DNA of 9,466 nt from Actinomycetota bacterium (GCA_013335845.1 JAAXUU010000034.1:1-9466); one strand, 5' to 3'; positions 1 to 8,463 are shown, numbered from the stretch's first letter. The notes: generated from the sequence alone by a model not told the origin. Translations and numbers: made by a program.

Positions 1-104
1 GGATAGTCCCGCTTCGATTCCAGATTAGAAAGATACAGAGTCACGCTGCCGCAAATCAGGAGTGCGATAACAAATGCAGTAAGAAACGCTTTTAGCCGTC
101 GCAT
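1..104 (-). CDS. dltD: DltD N-terminus (partial, cut by window edge)
   Basis: The first 34 codons of a gene that runs off the left edge. It starts at ATG 104 with a strong AGGAGG seven bases upstream. The visible peptide begins MRRLKAFLTAFVIALLICGS: a short basic head, then a hydrophobic stretch of about 17 residues, i.e. a single N-terminal membrane anchor or signal sequence, followed by a polar segment. That is how DltD begins. DltD is a membrane-anchored, mostly extracytoplasmic protein needed for the last steps of D-alanine transfer to teichoic acids. The assignment rests mainly on position: it follows dltB by 11 bases in a dltC-dltA-dltB series. No catalytic residue lies in the visible part, so the family call is contextual. 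Confidence 0.7.
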   Translation of the reverse strand, partial: MRRLKAFLTAFVIALLICGSVTLYLSNLESKRDY

Positions 105-111
105 GTCCCTC

Positions 112-117
112 CCTCCT
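112..117 (-). promoter_or_regulatory. Ribosome binding site of dltD
   Basis: Perfect AGGAGG on the minus strand with a 7-base spacer to the dltD ATG at 104. The site overlaps the dltB stop: the last two bases of TAG (118-116) are its first two bases. Ribosomes finishing dltB therefore end on the dltD ribosome binding site, which suggests translational coupling. Confidence 0.75.
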
Positions 118-1303
118 AAACGAATAACCTAAGTTGACCAGAAAATAGTGCAAAACCGAGCATGACGAGATTCAATGTTATGAACCACGAGCATATCAAA
201 TACACTTTTTCATTCTTATGCTTCTTGTAGAATTTCGACTTCTTCTGATAGATATCGGTCGCTGACAATAAAATACCGTGATATATGCCGTAAAGGATGA
301 AGTCGAACGTAATACCATGCCAAAATCCCATAACAGTCATATTGATGATATAGCCGCAGCAAGCAGTTGTCAGGCGCGATTTGAACCATTTCTTCTTCGT
401 AGCAATCATAACAACACGCGTGAAAACGAAATCACGCAGCCAATACGATAGCGTCATATGCCATCTATTCCAGAATTCTTTGATATCGGTGCTTATGAAA
501 GGAGCATTGAAATTCCTAGGGGTTTCGATTCCAAAGCAGTAGCTCGCACCAATCGCCATCAAGCTGTAACCGGCAAAGTCGAAGAATAAGTAGAAACCAT
601 AGGCGAACGCACTAATGTAGGAACTCCATAGGGCACCCAATATCCCCGGGAAAGTAAGACCTGAAAACCCATGCATAACGTCCATAAGTGGAGTGAAATA
701 TGTATAGAAAATCCCACTGAGAACGATTTTATACACGGCGCCGAGAAGCAAATAAGGCAAACCTTTAGAAAGTAGTCCGACATATTCATCTTTGGAAAGG
801 TCCTTCTTCGTATCCGCGATAAACCGTCTGCTTCTATCGATCGGACCTGATGTAAATGGAGGGAAGAACACTAGGAAATAGATGCAGTCGAACAGCGTCA
901 TCTCTTTTATCAGGCCATCCTGAATCTCTATGACTATTTGAACGACCTTGAAGGTAATATAAGATATCCCCAAAAACCCGAAGAAATTCTGATCGAACAC
1001 AGCGAATACCTTATAGGAAATCAGTGGAACGAGAGCAATGAACAGGAAGGCCCAGAATACATAGGTGTTTTTCCGCACAGTCCGTTGTTTGAGGAAGAAG
1101 AAGATCAGGGATACTTCCAAAAGCAAGAACAGAACGAAATATCCGAATTCTATCGGGGTTCTATAAAAGAGAAGTAACAAGAAGATACATGAGACGATCA
1201 ATCCATAGCGGGCGATTCGCTTCCCGCGAAGACCCAATACCGCAGCAGGGATTATGGACACGACAAGTAACAAGAAGAACGCGAAATCGGAATAGAAGCT
1301 CAC
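116..1303 (-). CDS. dltB: DltB, MBOAT-family D-alanine transfer protein
   Basis: A 395-residue polytopic membrane protein of the membrane-bound O-acyltransferase family, the usual size for DltB. DltB takes D-alanine from DltC in the cytoplasm and passes it across the membrane for attachment to (lipo)teichoic acid or a similar polymer. Visible family signatures are FFPPFTSGPIDRS (about 146-158), NFNAPF (264-269), KEFWNRWHMTLS (275-286, with His282) and GFWHG (326-330), whose His329 is the conserved MBOAT active-site histidine. Hydrophobic segments run almost end to end, with a basic loop near 352-366. The start is GTG 1303: it overlaps the dltA stop as GTGA and has a perfect AGGAGG 7 bases upstream (1311-1316). 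The DNA is markedly A+T rich: sampled 60-base lines hold 35-40% G+C, against 58-67% in lines sampled from eno and the ferredoxin gene. Family assignment is firm; the acceptor polymer is not shown by the sequence. Confidence 0.95.
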   Translation of the reverse strand: MSFYSDFAFFLLLVVSIIPAAVLGLRGKRIARYGLIVSCIFLLLLFYRTPIEFGYFVLFLLLEVSLIFFFLKQRTVRKNTYVFWAFLFIALVPLISYKVFAVFDQNFFGFLGISYITFKVVQIVIEIQDGLIKEMTLFDCIYFLVFFPPFTSGPIDRSRRFIADTKKDLSKDEYVGLLSKGLPYLLLGAVYKIVLSGIFYTYFTPLMDVMHGFSGLTFPGILGALWSSYISAFAYGFYLFFDFAGYSLMAIGASYCFGIETPRNFNAPFISTDIKEFWNRWHMTLSYWLRDFVFTRVVMIATKKKWFKSRLTTACCGYIINMTVMGFWHGITFDFILYGIYHGILLSATDIYQKKSKFYKKHKNEKVYLICSWFITLNLVMLGFALFSGQLRLFV

Positions 1304-2835
1304 CCCAGTTCCTCCTGAAGAGCCTTCCGGTCGACTTTGCCGTTATTGGTTGTAGGTAAAGATTCTTTGATCACGATCTTCCTGGGAATCATGTAGTGCG
1401 GGAGCGTTTCCTTAAGATCCTCCTTGATTCGCAAACCTGTTTTGAAATCACTTTCGGCGATTGCCCGGTTGAGGCAAACAATAGCGGCGATGTGGGATAT
1501 CTTTCCGTTTCGGAACGCAGGTAAAGCAACGACAGAGGAGACATAGGGAAGCTTTTGGATGTTCTTTTCAATATCACCGAGTTCGATGCGGTAGCCGTTG
1601 AGTTTGATTTGAAGATCGAGCCTGCCGATATAGTGGAGACATCCATCGTCATCTACATAGCCCTTGTCACCCGTCTTGTAATACCGGGTTCCATCGGCAA
1701 GATAACCGAACACCTTGTTCGATAAATCATCACGATTGTAGTACCCCGCACTGACGGTATCCCCGGCGATCACTATTTCGCCTTGTTCGCCCCCCTCAAG
1801 TTCCTTGCCGTCTTTGTCCCATATCAATATCCGAGTGCCGGGTTTTGTAAAACCGACGGGTAAAGGCTCGCCTGAGTCGATTAATTTTGCATCTATTTCA
1901 ATCTCGGTTACCGCGACGGTGGACTCGGTAGGACCATAGGTGTTAACGACCTTGGCGTCAGGAAAACGCTCTCGCAACTTTCGAGCTGTCGATGGGAAGA
2001 GTGTTTCACCGCAAAAGATAAAAACTTCAAGATTGGGAAGCAGATTTTCGCAGAAACTCATATCAGCCAAGCACATATCCGCAAACGAAGGAGTGGATAC
2101 CCAAACCTCTGCACAGGACTGCGCCAGAGTTTCGAACAATAGCCTTGAGTTCTCCTGTTTTTCTTTTGTAAGACAGAAGAGTGTTCCCCCGGAGGCCAAT
2201 GACATGCAAAGCTCATATACCGATAGATCGAAAGAAAACGGTGCTTGGTTGATGAAGGTTTGTCCTGTCTTATCGGTATTTCCAAGACTCAGTGCCCACG
2301 GGAAAAACCTGCTCACGCACCTCTCTGTTACCTTCACCCCTTTTGGTGACCCGGTGCTTCCCGAAGTGAAGAGAATATAGAAGATGTCGTCATCGGAAAC
2401 CCAGTACTTCTGTGATGCTGAGCGCCCGTCATATTCCTTGAGCGCTTCTCGAATCCTTTCATTCGTGATCGCCGAAGGGTGCTCGAAATCTGACACCGCG
2501 AACACATCCCCTTTAGTTTGCGAAAGAATATCCAATACACGCGAGTCAGGTACCGAGGCATCGATCGGCACATACGGGTGACCACTCTTAACAGCAGCAA
2601 GAAAACAAACAAGCATCAAGGGGGATTTATGTCCATATACCGCAATGGGAGCGGTATTATCACAGGAATGATCGAGAATGTAAGCGGCCAAAGAGTCCGA
2701 TTCGCGCCACAGCTGCCCATAGGTAAGGGACTGCTCATCGGAAACCATGGCTAGGGAGTCGGAATTCGATACCGCTTGGTAGTGGACGCAGGATAAGAAG
2801 CTACCCGAAGGCATAGTATTCATGCACGTTCTCAT
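1300..2835 (-). CDS. dltA: DltA, D-alanine--[D-alanyl-carrier protein] ligase
   Basis: A 511-residue adenylate-forming enzyme, close to the usual DltA length. It activates D-alanine with ATP and loads it onto the phosphopantetheine arm of DltC in the cytoplasm. Visible adenylation motifs in order are: P-loop FTSGSTGSPKG (156-166), NQAPFSFDLSVYEL (196-209, typical of DltA), NTYGPTE (298-304), YKTGD (386-390), GRLDLQIKLNGYRIELG (404-420) and the C-terminal NGKVDRKAL (498-506) with catalytic Lys500. Cys275 in FCGE matches the cysteine known to favour D-alanine in Bacillus DltA, which argues for DltA over a general amino-acid or NRPS adenylation enzyme. Three in-frame ATGs (2835, 2823, 2814) compete; none has a strong ribosome binding site, so the start is uncertain by a few residues. 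It begins 16 bases after dltC and its TGA overlaps the dltB GTG. Confidence 0.96.
   Translation of the reverse strand: MRTCMNTMPSGSFLSCVHYQAVSNSDSLAMVSDEQSLTYGQLWRESDSLAAYILDHSCDNTAPIAVYGHKSPLMLVCFLAAVKSGHPYVPIDASVPDSRVLDILSQTKGDVFAVSDFEHPSAITNERIREALKEYDGRSASQKYWVSDDDIFYILFTSGSTGSPKGVKVTERCVSRFFPWALSLGNTDKTGQTFINQAPFSFDLSVYELCMSLASGGTLFCLTKEKQENSRLLFETLAQSCAEVWVSTPSFADMCLADMSFCENLLPNLEVFIFCGETLFPSTARKLRERFPDAKVVNTYGPTESTVAVTEIEIDAKLIDSGEPLPVGFTKPGTRILIWDKDGKELEGGEQGEIVIAGDTVSAGYYNRDDLSNKVFGYLADGTRYYKTGDKGYVDDDGCLHYIGRLDLQIKLNGYRIELGDIEKNIQKLPYVSSVVALPAFRNGKISHIAAIVCLNRAIAESDFKTGLRIKEDLKETLPHYMIPRKIVIKESLPTTNNGKVDRKALQEELG
1311..1316 (-). promoter_or_regulatory. Ribosome binding site deciding the dltB GTG start
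   Basis: AGGAGG on the minus strand, 7 bases before GTG 1303, inside the last codons of dltA. It fixes the GTG as the dltB start and, with the GTGA overlap, supports coupled translation of dltA and dltB. Confidence 0.75.
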
Positions 2836-2851
2836 TTCTCAGTACTTTCGA

Positions 2852-3097
2852 TTACATACGAGCTTTGACTTGCGCGATTATCTTGTTCACTGTGTTCATT
2901 TCCTCACGCTCGACTTCAGTCGGAGCGATTATGACCGAAAAAGTACACTCTAGTGCGATCAACAATTCGATAGCAGCCATGGAATCAAGTAATCCCGCTT
3001 CGAATAAGTCGATATCGCGTTCATCATAGACGACATCATCCGCGGCGATATCCGCCAGCAGATCGAGAATAGCTGCTTCCAATTCATTGTTTTCCAT
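2852..3097 (-). CDS. dltC: DltC, D-alanyl carrier protein
   Basis: An 81-residue acidic acyl-carrier-type protein. Its Ser39 in GLLDSMAAIELL (35-46) is the expected attachment site for 4'-phosphopantetheine, on which DltA loads D-alanine. The later segment EVEREEMNTVNKIIAQV (61-77) matches the DltC pattern of a charged stretch followed by T-x-NKIIA, which separates it from fatty-acid or polyketide carrier proteins. Start ATG 3097 has AAGGAT five bases upstream. It is the first gene of the dlt block, 56 bases after the hairpin that follows eno. In the better-known Firmicutes operons dltC lies between dltB and dltD, so its leading position here is unusual. A phosphopantetheinyl transferase would be needed for activity and is not in the window. 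Confidence 0.95.
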   Translation of the reverse strand: MENNELEAAILDLLADIAADDVVYDERDIDLFEAGLLDSMAAIELLIALECTFSVIIAPTEVEREEMNTVNKIIAQVKARM

Positions 3098-3153
3098 GTT
3101 TCATCCTTACAGAAGTGCAACAGGTAAAAGCTGATGGTACCACAATCAAATAT

Positions 3154-3190
3154 CTCATCCGCCCGGCTCGGTTAGGGCCGGACGGATGAG
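3154..3190 (-). terminator. Probable transcription terminator after eno
   Basis: On the minus strand, CTCATCCGTCCGGC pairs with GCCGGGCGGATGAG across a 9-base loop, giving a 14-bp stem. One position is a U-G pair on the minus-strand RNA but would be a C-A mismatch on the plus strand, so the hairpin is better formed by leftward transcription, i.e. from eno. It lies 14 bases after the eno stop. The following run (ATATTTGATTG) is only moderately T-rich, so termination may be partial, leaving open some read-through into dltC. Confidence 0.7.
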
Positions 3191-3204
3191 GATACCGATT
3201 GAAA

Positions 3205-5366
<2,162 letters not shown>

Positions 5367-5401
5367 GAATACCCTTTCTTGAAATGAAGCGGATGCGTTG
5401 T

Positions 5402-5413
5402 CGAGTATACTCG
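5402..5413. promoter_or_regulatory. Palindromic, possibly bidirectional -10 region
   Basis: A perfect 12-base palindrome, CGAGTATACTCG, in the middle of the 84-base region between the divergent mazG and ferredoxin genes. It gives a TATACT -10-like hexamer on both strands (5406-5411 plus, 5409-5404 minus). Start sites about 7 bases beyond each would leave leaders of similar length, roughly 30 bases, on both sides. The -35 boxes are poor: TTGAAA (5379-5384) on the plus strand has a 21-base spacer, and no good match is seen on the minus strand. It could equally be a repressor operator. Confidence 0.4.
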
Positions 5414-5450
5414 CGCTAGCCTGAAATCGACGAAGTTACAAGGAAACTGC

Positions 5451-6569
5451 ATGAGGATACAATCGGAATCGTCCGACGACTCACAAGACTATACCGAACC
5501 CATCTCCGAGAAGGTCCTCTCAACCGCACCGGTCGTTTTACGTACCCTGTGTTTGCGGGACAAGAGTCCGTCGGCACACTGTACACTTTGCAGTGACGTC
5601 TGCCCCACGAACGCCATCGTCTTCGGCGATGACTTTGGCAACAGAGCCGCTGTCATCGATAAAGATGCCTGTATACGGTGCGAGCTGTGCTGCGGCGTCT
5701 GTACGATAGGGGCAATAGCGAGCTCGTCCACCCCATTACCGGAAATAAAACTGCGTATCGATAAGGCGGCGCGCTTATTCGACATCGCCTACGTCACATG
5801 CGCCCGTTCGGATACGGATGGGCTTTCGAACTCGATCGTCGAGGTCCCCTGTTTGGGCATGCTTCCGGCCGAACTCTGGTTTTCCTGCATTGCGGACTAT
5901 CCCAATATCGAGGTATACCTCCCAGTCGGCCTGTGCGAAGAATGCGATCGTGCTCAAGGTGAAGAATGTATGGTGAATGCGATTTCCACCGCTGAAGATT
6001 GGGCACAATCGACCGTTGGTCTCATCGGCGAAAAAGAAGAGCTCGATTTCATGGTTCTCGCGCCTGATACGGGTGTGGATCGTCGCACGTTCTTCACAAA
6101 CATCGCGAAAACAGCGCGCAATTCGTCCCGTAGCAGCTCGATGCCCGATGTCGTCGATCGATTCTTGGTGCAGCGCTCACGGATGAGGAGCGCTTTGGGA
6201 AGCGCGCAGCGAGCTTCCGCAGAGAAAGGCATCGATTCTCCATGCGATGCTCCTGACAAAACCGCGGGAACGATCAGAAGGGGCACGCCTTCGAAATTCC
6301 TCACCGAGAATCGCCGCATGATGCTCGACGCTATCAGCGCACATCCCGATCTTGCCGAGAATGTGCGTATCGTAGTGTCATCCACACGTACTACTTGCAC
6401 GCTTTGCAGGGACTGTATAGCAGTCTGCCCCACCGGCGCGCGAACGCTTCGGGAGGGCAGACTGGAGGTAGATGCTATATATTGTATCGGGTGCGGTCTA
6501 TGCGTTGACATATGCCCGCAGAGCGCATGCGAGATTGTCGAACAAGACGCGCGTGTACTGCTCGATTAA
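5451..6569 (+). CDS. Multi-cluster [4Fe-4S] ferredoxin-like protein with Cys-rich centre
   Basis: A 372-residue soluble protein with no signal peptide or membrane segment; probably a cytoplasmic electron carrier or electron-transfer subunit of a larger enzyme. It has two pairs of cluster motifs. The N-terminal pair is C44xxC47xxxC51P, with Cys34 a likely fourth ligand in place of the usual nearby Cys, and C74xxC77xxC80xxxC84, which lacks the usual Pro. The C-terminal pair is two classical motifs, C316xxC319xxC322xxxC326P and C345xxC348xxC351xxxC355P. Between them, residues 110-200 hold Cys117, 134 (VPCLG), 146, 162, 165 (CEEC) and 173, then a Ser/Arg-rich, probably flexible stretch (about 220-280). 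ATG 5451 follows AAGGAAA at good spacing. It is divergent from mazG and convergent with the formate/nitrite channel gene. I do not recognise a named family for the whole protein; ferredoxin character is certain, the partner enzyme is not. Confidence 0.85.
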   Translation: MRIQSESSDDSQDYTEPISEKVLSTAPVVLRTLCLRDKSPSAHCTLCSDVCPTNAIVFGDDFGNRAAVIDKDACIRCELCCGVCTIGAIASSSTPLPEIKLRIDKAARLFDIAYVTCARSDTDGLSNSIVEVPCLGMLPAELWFSCIADYPNIEVYLPVGLCEECDRAQGEECMVNAISTAEDWAQSTVGLIGEKEELDFMVLAPDTGVDRRTFFTNIAKTARNSSRSSSMPDVVDRFLVQRSRMRSALGSAQRASAEKGIDSPCDAPDKTAGTIRRGTPSKFLTENRRMMLDAISAHPDLAENVRIVVSSTRTTCTLCRDCIAVCPTGARTLREGRLEVDAIYCIGCGLCVDICPQSACEIVEQDARVLLD

Positions 6570-7423
6570 CCTATGCTCGGGTTGCAGGTCTTGCTCTTGT
6601 GAATCGCGTACATAGCAGTGCCGATGAGCAAGCCGCCGACGATGTTGCCGAGAGTTACAGGCACCAGGTTGGCGAATAAACCGGAGAGGTCGAGCGTCGC
6701 CAGCTTTTCTGCGCCGATGCCGTACAGTTCGGTCGCCTTAGCCGCATACGTGGGATTAAGCGCTGCGAGCATTCCCGCAGGAATGTAGTACATGTTTGCG
6801 ACACAGTGCTCGAAACCGGAAAGAACGAACGCCATGATCGGGAAGAGAATCGCCAAAATCTTGCCGGCTACGTCTTTCGCAGCTGTGGCCATAAGAACGG
6901 CGATGCATACCAGGACATTACAGAGGATAGCCGAGCAGAATGCGGTGAAGAACGGTAATCCCACTTTCCCAACTGCGATTTTGATGGTAAGCGCACCAAG
7001 TGCTCCGGCAGTATAGTTCAGCTCTCCTGAAAGATATACGATACCGACTATGATGAGCGAACCGATCAGGTTGCCGATATACACCACAACCCAGTTGCGA
7101 AGCAAAGCGACCAGACCGATCTCGTGAGAGAGAAGAGCTTGGACCATAAGACTGTTACCCGTGAAAAGTTCGCCACCCGCCATGACGATCATCATGAGTC
7201 CGGCAGGGAAGATGACACCGGCGATCAGACGTGCGATACCGACATTCGAGATGTCGTGGATAGCTACACTGGAGGCAGATGCCCCGAGTGCGATGAACGC
7301 TCCCGCCAACATGGCGAGGATTATCATCTTCATCAACGGAAGTTTGGATTTTGCAATATTCGACGCGATCGTTGCATCGCATACCTGTGCAGGTGTGCTG
7401 AAACTTACAATATCGTTGCTCAT
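6566..7423 (-). CDS. Formate/nitrite transporter (FNT) family channel, FocA/NirC-like
   Basis: A 285-residue inner-membrane protein of the FNT family, pentameric channels that carry formate, nitrite or hydrosulfide. Visible family marks are GGELFTGNSLM (83-93, the conserved omega-loop region with Thr88), NLIGS (118-122), GFEHCVANMYYIP (203-215) with the central pore His206, and TLGNIVGGLLIGTAMY (257-272). About six hydrophobic segments are visible, with a short polar tail. Start ATG 7423 is preferred over the in-frame TTG at 7435 because a GGGGA lies about 7 bases before the ATG. A promoter is visible upstream. The substrate cannot be read with confidence: GFEH-x-x-ANM occurs in formate channels, but the family is known to be promiscuous. 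Its stop lies inside the shared TTAA at the ferredoxin gene's end, so neither gene has room for its own terminator between them. Confidence 0.93.
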   Translation of the reverse strand: MSNDIVSFSTPAQVCDATIASNIAKSKLPLMKMIILAMLAGAFIALGASASSVAIHDISNVGIARLIAGVIFPAGLMMIVMAGGELFTGNSLMVQALLSHEIGLVALLRNWVVVYIGNLIGSLIIVGIVYLSGELNYTAGALGALTIKIAVGKVGLPFFTAFCSAILCNVLVCIAVLMATAAKDVAGKILAILFPIMAFVLSGFEHCVANMYYIPAGMLAALNPTYAAKATELYGIGAEKLATLDLSGLFANLVPVTLGNIVGGLLIGTAMYAIHKSKTCNPSIG

Positions 7424-7441
7424 GGATTTCCCCAATCAGTT

Positions 7442-7470
7442 CGTATAACTACTATCGGTTCAATTTGCAA
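7442..7470 (-). promoter_or_regulatory. Sigma70-type promoter of the FNT gene
   Basis: On the minus strand, TTGCAA (7470-7465) and TATACG (7447-7442) are separated by exactly 17 bases. Each hexamer matches four of six consensus positions. Transcription would begin near 7435, giving a leader of about 12-15 bases that still contains the GGGGA ribosome site before ATG 7423. Confidence 0.55.
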
Positions 7471-7544
7471 GGGAAATACTAGCTTACTCGCCGCAGCGAT
7501 ACTTTGATTTTCGACCAACGCAATAGCATCATCGGTTAATTTGC
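7454..7544. repeat. Pair of direct repeats upstream of the FNT gene
   Basis: ATCGGTTCAATTTGC (7454-7468) recurs as ATCGGTTAATTTGC (7531-7544), identical except for one missing C. The copies start 77 bases apart in the 162-base region between the FNT gene and the dehydrogenase gene. The first copy covers the -35 box and half of the spacer of the predicted FNT promoter; the second lies well upstream. They may be binding sites of a regulator, or chance. Confidence 0.4.
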
Positions 7545-7585
7545 GGCAACCGGACGGAAACGGTGTATTTCTGACGGCAGGCGCG

Positions 7586-8386
7586 CTACTGTGCTTTACG
7601 CACAGAGGCTACCGCGGAGTCTACAACTCTGAAAAAGATTCCCGGCCAAATACCCTTGAGATAGAAATAGAATTTACTTTGAAAGTCAGGGATTATATAG
7701 AACCTCTTCTTTTCGATATCGCGCACAACGCGTGCGCCTACCACCTCCGGCGGAAGAGCCTTGATGGTCCCCGCAGCTGCATCCGTCTCGGGCGGTCGAA
7801 GGGTCTTCTCGTATTCGAGCGCGGGCGTCTCGGTATCGGGAGGGCAGACGACCGAAACATGCACGTCATACGGCTTCAGCTCGAAACGTAGAGCCTCGGT
7901 GAAACCCATGATGCCGAATTTCGCAGCAGAATACCCTGTGTACCCGTAGATTCCCAGATATCCGGCTACACTCGACACATTCACGATATGACCTCTCTTG
8001 CGTTCCTTCATGCGAGGTGCCATGACACGGCAGGGGTTGATGACACTCCAGAATCCGCAATCGATGTTCTTGTCGAAGTCCTCGCTTCTCATGGTGCAGA
8101 ACTCTCCGGGAATGATAACACCTGCTGAGTTGATGAGAAGATCGGGCTCGAAGCCCTGAGAGAAGAGCTCTTCGAATGCGGCGCGCGTCTCGCTCTCGCT
8201 CGTAAGGTTCGCGTTGGCACCTAGGACATGGGTATCCCCCGTTCGCAACGCGCGGAGTTTCTCGACAGCTTGCTCGAGCTTTGCCGGAGTGCGCGCGATG
8301 ATCGCCACGTCACTACCCCGACGCACATATTCACTCGCTATCGCGAATCCAATGCCGCTCGATCCTCCGGTCACACATACATTCAC
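7586..8386 (-). CDS. Short-chain dehydrogenase, 3-ketodihydrosphingosine reductase-like
   Basis: A classical SDR of 266 residues from GTG 8386 (271 from GTG 8401). GTG 8386 is preferred: it gives MNVCVTGGSSGIG, with the glycine motif right at the N-terminus, and GGTGA lies five bases upstream, whereas 8401 has no visible ribosome site. Numbering from 8386: TGGSSGIG at 6-13 (cofactor), Arg32 after the second strand (suggests NADPH), NSAG at 86-89, catalytic Ser139, Tyr152 and Lys156 in YSAAK. The segments MKERKRGHIVNVSS, ALRFELKPYDVHVSVV and PPDTETP (182-188) resemble eukaryotic KDSR/Tsc10, which reduce 3-ketosphinganine in sphingolipid synthesis. The hydrophobic C-terminal stretch (FYFYLKGIWPGIFFRVV) could touch a membrane. 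At the position of the usual catalytic Asn I read Gly111. Substrate is unproven; other lipid or ketone reduction is possible. It lies 62 bases after the ccmD-like gene with no terminator seen, so read-through from ccmC is likely. Confidence 0.85.
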   Translation of the reverse strand: MNVCVTGGSSGIGFAIASEYVRRGSDVAIIARTPAKLEQAVEKLRALRTGDTHVLGANANLTSESETRAAFEELFSQGFEPDLLINSAGVIIPGEFCTMRSEDFDKNIDCGFWSVINPCRVMAPRMKERKRGHIVNVSSVAGYLGIYGYTGYSAAKFGIMGFTEALRFELKPYDVHVSVVCPPDTETPALEYEKTLRPPETDAAAGTIKALPPEVVGARVVRDIEKKRFYIIPDFQSKFYFYLKGIWPGIFFRVVDSAVASVRKAQ

Positions 8387-8463
8387 AGCAATCACCGCCA
8401 CAAGGTTGAAACCATTAAAGGTCGATCGAGTTTATCCTGAAAGAAGACGCGCAGAACCTGAGC

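Noticed and set aside
938..1177. Plus-strand open frame of 79 codons, very acidic and Glu/Gln rich
   Set aside because: It lies wholly antisense to dltB, has no domain signal, and its composition is what the opposite strand of a Phe/Leu-rich membrane protein gives.
3121..3149. Possible dltC promoter TTGATT-17 bases-TACCTG on the minus strand
   Set aside because: The -10 hexamer is a very poor match, and the -35 overlaps the tail of the eno terminator; not enough to call a promoter.
5954..6511. Minus-strand open frame of 185 codons
   Set aside because: Antisense to the ferredoxin gene, Ser/Arg-rich with no recognisable domain; a shadow frame of G+C-rich coding DNA.
7424..7585. Terminator for the dehydrogenase gene or a small gene in the 162-base region
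   Set aside because: Only 4-5 bp stems without T-runs are present, and no open frame with a ribosome site; only the promoter and repeat are supported.
7541..7891. Plus-strand open frame of 116 codons
   Set aside because: Most of it is antisense to the well-supported dehydrogenase gene; no family motif or convincing ribosome site.
8402..8463. Terminator between the ccmD-like gene and the dehydrogenase gene
   Set aside because: Only very short complementary stretches and no T-run; nothing supports a terminator.
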